Positions 60,596 to 64,000 of a stretch of DNA of 64,000 nt are shown one piece after another. Position 1 is the stretch's first letter. Every line of letters begins with the position of its first letter. The DNA is taken from the NCBI GenBank assembly GCA_032622095.1, contig CP136069.1, forward strand, positions 71,075,319 to 71,139,318, in the 5' to 3' direction. The DNA is from Siphonodentalium dalli. Taxonomy: Eukaryota > Mollusca > Scaphopoda > Gadilida > Siphonodentaliidae. The notes under the pieces were generated by a model, which saw only the letters and a program-made list of their open reading frames with translations, searched no databases and was not told where the DNA came from. Position numbers and translations under genes: made by a program.

Positions 60596-61079
60596 AAGTA
60601 CTCAATCCGAACAGAGGGTCCCCATCTCAACAGATTCCAACAACAACAATCCGATCAGAGGGTCCTATATTACTATTTCTTTGGCTTTGGGGGTAAAAAA
60701 TATTTTATTCGAGTTGAGGAACCCATCAAACAAAGCTCAGAGTTATTAGATATTGATTTTTGAAAATTGTTATTTACTCGAGATGAGTACTAATAATTGC
60801 CTTTAACTGCCGTAATCTGCTCGGGATGTGTACATCAAAATCTATTCAAACAGACAAGGATGGATAACTCTAAAATCAAGTGGTAATAATAACGCAATTT
60901 TGACTGAGTTCTGGGCCAGAAAGTATTCCCGATGATGAAAAATAATAGTTTTCTAAAATCGATATCTAACAAATCTGAGCTTTGATGGGTGACTTCTTCC
61001 TCGACTCGAATCAAATATGTTTGACCCCCCGAAGCCATTGAAATAGTAATTGAGAGGAGTTTTATCGGATTGAGTACCT
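60596..61079. mobile_element. TTAA-flanked MITE, family 3
   Basis: TTAA|AAGTACTCAATCCGA at the left and TCGGATTGAGTACCT|TTAA at the right. Internal TCCTCGACTCGAATCAAAT matches the copy at 615. Confidence 0.8.
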
Positions 61080-61429
61080 TTAACAGGATAGTATCATATA
61101 TGTCTACAGAAACAGAGGCGATGACATGAACAGCATTTATATGGCTTCCATGTCTCGGGTTGAAAATACAGCACGAATATATTTTCAATTCAAATTATGT
61201 CCGAGGATTGGTTCCTCCAGAATTGAAGAGAAAATTGTACCAAATTGGAACATAAAGTTAACACTACAGTCTGTGGGAAATAATTAGTTCACTGTAACCT
61301 ATAATTGTTGCATTAGTTATTGTACTTAGGAGTGAAATGGGTTATGTAAATGAATTTTACGAAAGTCTATGTTATGGTTGACGTGTGTTTGGTATTCAAA
61401 ATCTGGACACAATAGATAGAGGATTTACA

Positions 61430-61650
61430 AGTCGTCCCCAGTTTATAGAGAAATTTACAAAAACTAGTCTAGTAAATTAGGTTTGGACCGAACGTTTCGT
61501 GAGTTTTGAAAATTTCCCCTATATAAACTGGGGACGAGTTGTAGATTATATCTAATACGTGATCCAAAACCTTCTATAAAACATACTTAAACAATATAAG
61601 GGACGTGAAACTAATAGTGGCTTCTATAAGGCATGCGATGACGTTTCGCA
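61430..61650. mobile_element. Foldback element, family E, inverted orientation
   Basis: GTCCCCAGTTTATAGAGAAA and its inverted partner, then GGCTTCTATAAGGCATGCG, match the complement of the copy at 51885. Confidence 0.7.
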
Positions 61651-62286
61651 TAGCTATGCACTGTACACAATCGAAATTGTTTTATTGAGAAACTATCAAG
61701 AATGAGTATAAGAACACAGTTTAATTATTTCTCCATGTTCTTCTTAGAGGTGATGTTTTTTGCAGACTTTTATTTTTATTTGTTTTTTTTTGCACATTCA
61801 GTGCCCCTTTAAACACCTTTGGGTAATTATGTGCAATATGAGATGATTCACTTCTATATGTTGTTGTTGGCAGTGCTTTCGAGAAGAGACAGAGCATTAA
61901 CCGTTATTAAAGATGTCATGTCCGACTTTACATCATAAACGTACCAGTTCTACAAAATTTACCACATAAAATAACTAGATTGGATGCATGAGTCCATTAG
62001 TAAGAAATTTTGGTGGCCAATTATCTGCTGACCAAAGATAATGTTTCCCTGTCTGGCAACAAATTTAACGAATGTCTCTTATAAAGAGCGTTTATGCTCC
62101 CGTCACCAAAAAGCGGAAGATAATAAAGCGCCTTCTCAACTATGATCATTTGTACTCGATTTCAATGTAAATTGATGGATTGTTTTATGTTGATTGGTTG
62201 TGATTGAATGTATGTTTTAGTTCTATCTGCCCCGATAATATGAATATTTTCGTAGGTTAGTGTCAAATAGGACAGAACATCGTTAA

Positions 62287-62743
62287 CCCTCTCAGTGCCA
62301 GGTCCGATTTTTGTATCAACCCATATATCCTGTGCCAATGCATTATCTTATATATGCGAGTCGACCTTAGGTCGCCTCGCATATATAAGAGAATGCATTT
62401 GCCTAACAATTTTTCATAATTTGTTATTATTTTTTACAATTTTTTACAATTTTAATAATTTTTTCTTGTATTCTTTAACAGACTAATTTGTAGGTTTAGG
62501 GCCAGGGAATCTTACGTTTTTCATGGGCATCAAAATTATTACTATGAATACTTGGTGATAGTTTTGAGTTATAACATGCCCCTAAGGTTTTATCCAGTTT
62601 GTTTTTAAATTCGCTATAGCATGCTTAAGCATACCCAAAAAATATTCAACCCAAAAAAAATTCAAAAAAAAAAACAATTATTGGGGCCGATTTTACAGAC
62701 CGTAAATTAGGACCGATGAGATCGGCCCCTGGCACTGAAAGGG
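62287..62743. mobile_element. TTAA-flanked MITE with the shared hairpin core
   Basis: TTAA|CCCTCTCAGTGCCAGG and CCTGGCACTGAAAGGG|TTAA are near-perfect terminal repeats. The hairpin at 62334-62402 is almost the same as that at 25632-25700 although the ends differ. Confidence 0.8.
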
Positions 62744-62906
62744 TTAATATCGGCATGAGTAACCTTCCTAGTTGGATCTTACCCTTATGGATTTTAGGAT
62801 GCATGTAAATGGTCAAAACATCTGTATCGGTAATGTTCATCGTGTTGATATGTCATTGTACTGAGCTGTATTGCAATATGCTCTCCATAACAATTTCCGA
62901 TGAAAC

Positions 62907-63632
62907 TCAAAAGTCCCACTCGCAGATGAATGAGTTGCTTTGGTCGCAACTGGTATAGTTTGTTACATACAATGTGAGAAGAACACACTTTTGTTGCGTA
63001 AACTCACTTCCGATGATAGCGCTTGGTACATGCATACTATCTGCGCCGACCCAGAAACCCTGTAGTTTTTCTTGAGGGTCCTGAAATTTTATTCTTTTGG
63101 TGACAGATTCCAATTGAGCATCGCTTCGGATTATGATCAAACGGCCTGCTTTCTTTGCACATATCGTCGCAGCATCAAACGATCTGACCATATTTGTGTA
63201 GATGAAGAACGCGAAGCGAGACATGTGTAGCCTTGTGGAATCTATATGTTCATTCCTACAGACAGATGCACCAGGGATGTTGTTAGATATTCCAATTATC
63301 ACGCAGTTGATGTCATGCCTCTGACGACAAGCAGACCCCAGAGCACAACTCCGAAGATGGGATATCCTTTCGTCAACAGAAAAACCAAGCTTGGAACTGG
63401 AGTTTGTGGTCATCATGCACAGATTGTCATCGAAACGGAATTGCTTACAGTCCATATAACATCGGCAAATATTCCGACAACGGAGAATATTTTGTGTACG
63501 TAAAATATAAGTAATTGCACTTACGTGTAAAGTCCAAGAACTCTTAAATACCACAACCCCGTTTAATGTAGATGAGCCACAGATATGATAACATAGATAG
63601 ACAATCAAAACCAATACGCCAGCACATGCCAT
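62907..63632 (-). CDS. Secreted PAN/apple plus C-type-lectin-like protein
   Basis: This is one uninterrupted reading frame of 241 codons ending in TGA. The start ATG (context AACATGG) is chosen because it opens a clear signal peptide, MACAGVLVLIVYLCYHI; the frame stays open upstream, so a longer start is possible but would bury the signal. Residues about 25-75 look like a PAN/apple module (RCRNICRCYMDC then FRFDDNLC). Residues about 140-241 are a C-type-lectin-like domain: Cys in TICAKKAGR, the WIGL-like FWVGADSM, Cys in QKCVLL, and the closing pair in SCDQSNSFICEWDF. The EPN/QPD and WND calcium-sugar motifs are not apparent, so carbohydrate binding is doubtful. Predicted to be secreted. It is convergent to the CCP gene and appears intronless. 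Confidence 0.75.
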   Translation of the reverse strand: MACAGVLVLIVYLCYHICGSSTLNGVVVFKSSWTLHVSAITYILRTQNILRCRNICRCYMDCKQFRFDDNLCMMTTNSSSKLGFSVDERISHLRSCALGSACRQRHDINCVIIGISNNIPGASVCRNEHIDSTRLHMSRFAFFIYTNMVRSFDAATICAKKAGRLIIIRSDAQLESVTKRIKFQDPQEKLQGFWVGADSMHVPSAIIGSEFTQQKCVLLTLYVTNYTSCDQSNSFICEWDF

Positions 63633-64000
63633 GTTGTTTAATTCCCAGGCGCTGTGATCGCGATATACAAATGTACAATGTACGTGTTTTCTGAGTTGAC
63701 TGTGATGATGGTATGGCGCCGTCGCCAAAATAGCAACTCATTTTAGTCCTTACCCACTCAACATTCGTTGACTGTTCTTGTGTTCGCAGCTCCAGTCGTT
63801 GTGAACTGTTGATGTAACTTGAAATATCGAAGTGAGTGTACAAGTGCCATCAGAGGGTCGAATGGAGCACCACTGAATTATCGACGACCCACTATACAGA
63901 TTAAAACTTACAAACGAATCAATAAAGCTCCAATCGTATTTATCCCACCAGTGGTCAACAATATGAATAATTTTATACCAGTAAATTGATAAGAATACAT
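63633..64000. other. Upstream flank of the PAN/C-type-lectin gene
   Basis: The frame of the lectin gene stays open for 32 codons upstream of the chosen start (another ATG at 63728). No TATA box or other promoter element could be assigned. Confidence 0.4.

Larger units (their letters stand above)
56715..62906. other. Intergenic region between the convergent genes
   Basis: After the CCP 3' UTR this holds a second 9-bp-TSD element (59106), a poly-G run (near 59378), a family 3 MITE (60596), an inverted family E copy (61430), a family 2 right-end fragment (61690-61810) and a TTAA MITE (62287). No gene recognised. Confidence 0.6.

Noticed and set aside
63519-63524. GTAAGT donor-like sequence inside the lectin gene (minus strand)
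   Set aside because: Splicing there would remove the PAN cysteines and no good acceptor follows; the uninterrupted frame fits the domain better.

Overview
The window reads as nuclear DNA of an invertebrate animal. It is AT-rich, introns run from about 1 to 11.5 kb, protein-coding sequence is about 3-4 percent, and the rest is dense with small inverted-repeat elements, satellite-like arrays and retrotransposon relics. The species cannot be fixed from the sequence alone. A marine invertebrate (lophotrochozoan, hemichordate or cephalochordate) fits the repeat style and the CCP and PAN/C-type-lectin gene content, but that is inference.

Layout: 1-6590 is gene-free and holds nested TTAA-flanked MITEs, foldback elements and one tRNA-like sequence. 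6591-13075 is a composite tandem array of a 122-bp unit with periodic header and footer blocks. It includes a 2.0-kb stretch that recurs without visible change 2,733 bp away, and is followed by a second, diverged array of roughly 130-bp units (about 13100-13700). 13700-26120 is repeat-rich, with a mariner-like 1.47-kb insertion, dispersed repeat families and a 5'-truncated Jockey/CR1-type LINE pseudogene on the minus strand (about 23030-24950).

26123-56714 on the plus strand is the 3' part of a multi-exon gene for an extracellular protein with at least seven consecutive CCP (sushi) domains and a short C-terminal tail. Six domains are each coded by one phase 1-1 exon. The fourth is split over two exons, and its first half exists as two intact alternative copies (42017-42101 and 42468-42552) plus two decayed ones. 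The intron phases require exactly one intact copy per mRNA, so this looks like a mutually exclusive exon cassette. The 5' exons (signal peptide and anything before the first CCP seen here) were not found and probably lie upstream.

62907-63632 on the minus strand is a single-exon gene for a secreted PAN/apple plus C-type-lectin-like protein, convergent to the CCP gene. The introns and flanks are filled with MITEs of at least four kinds: TTAA-flanked piggyBac-like, TA-flanked mariner-like, elements with a 9-bp target duplication, and palindromic foldbacks. Several TTAA families share one long hairpin core. No bacterial-type feature (operon, CRISPR, replication origin) was seen.
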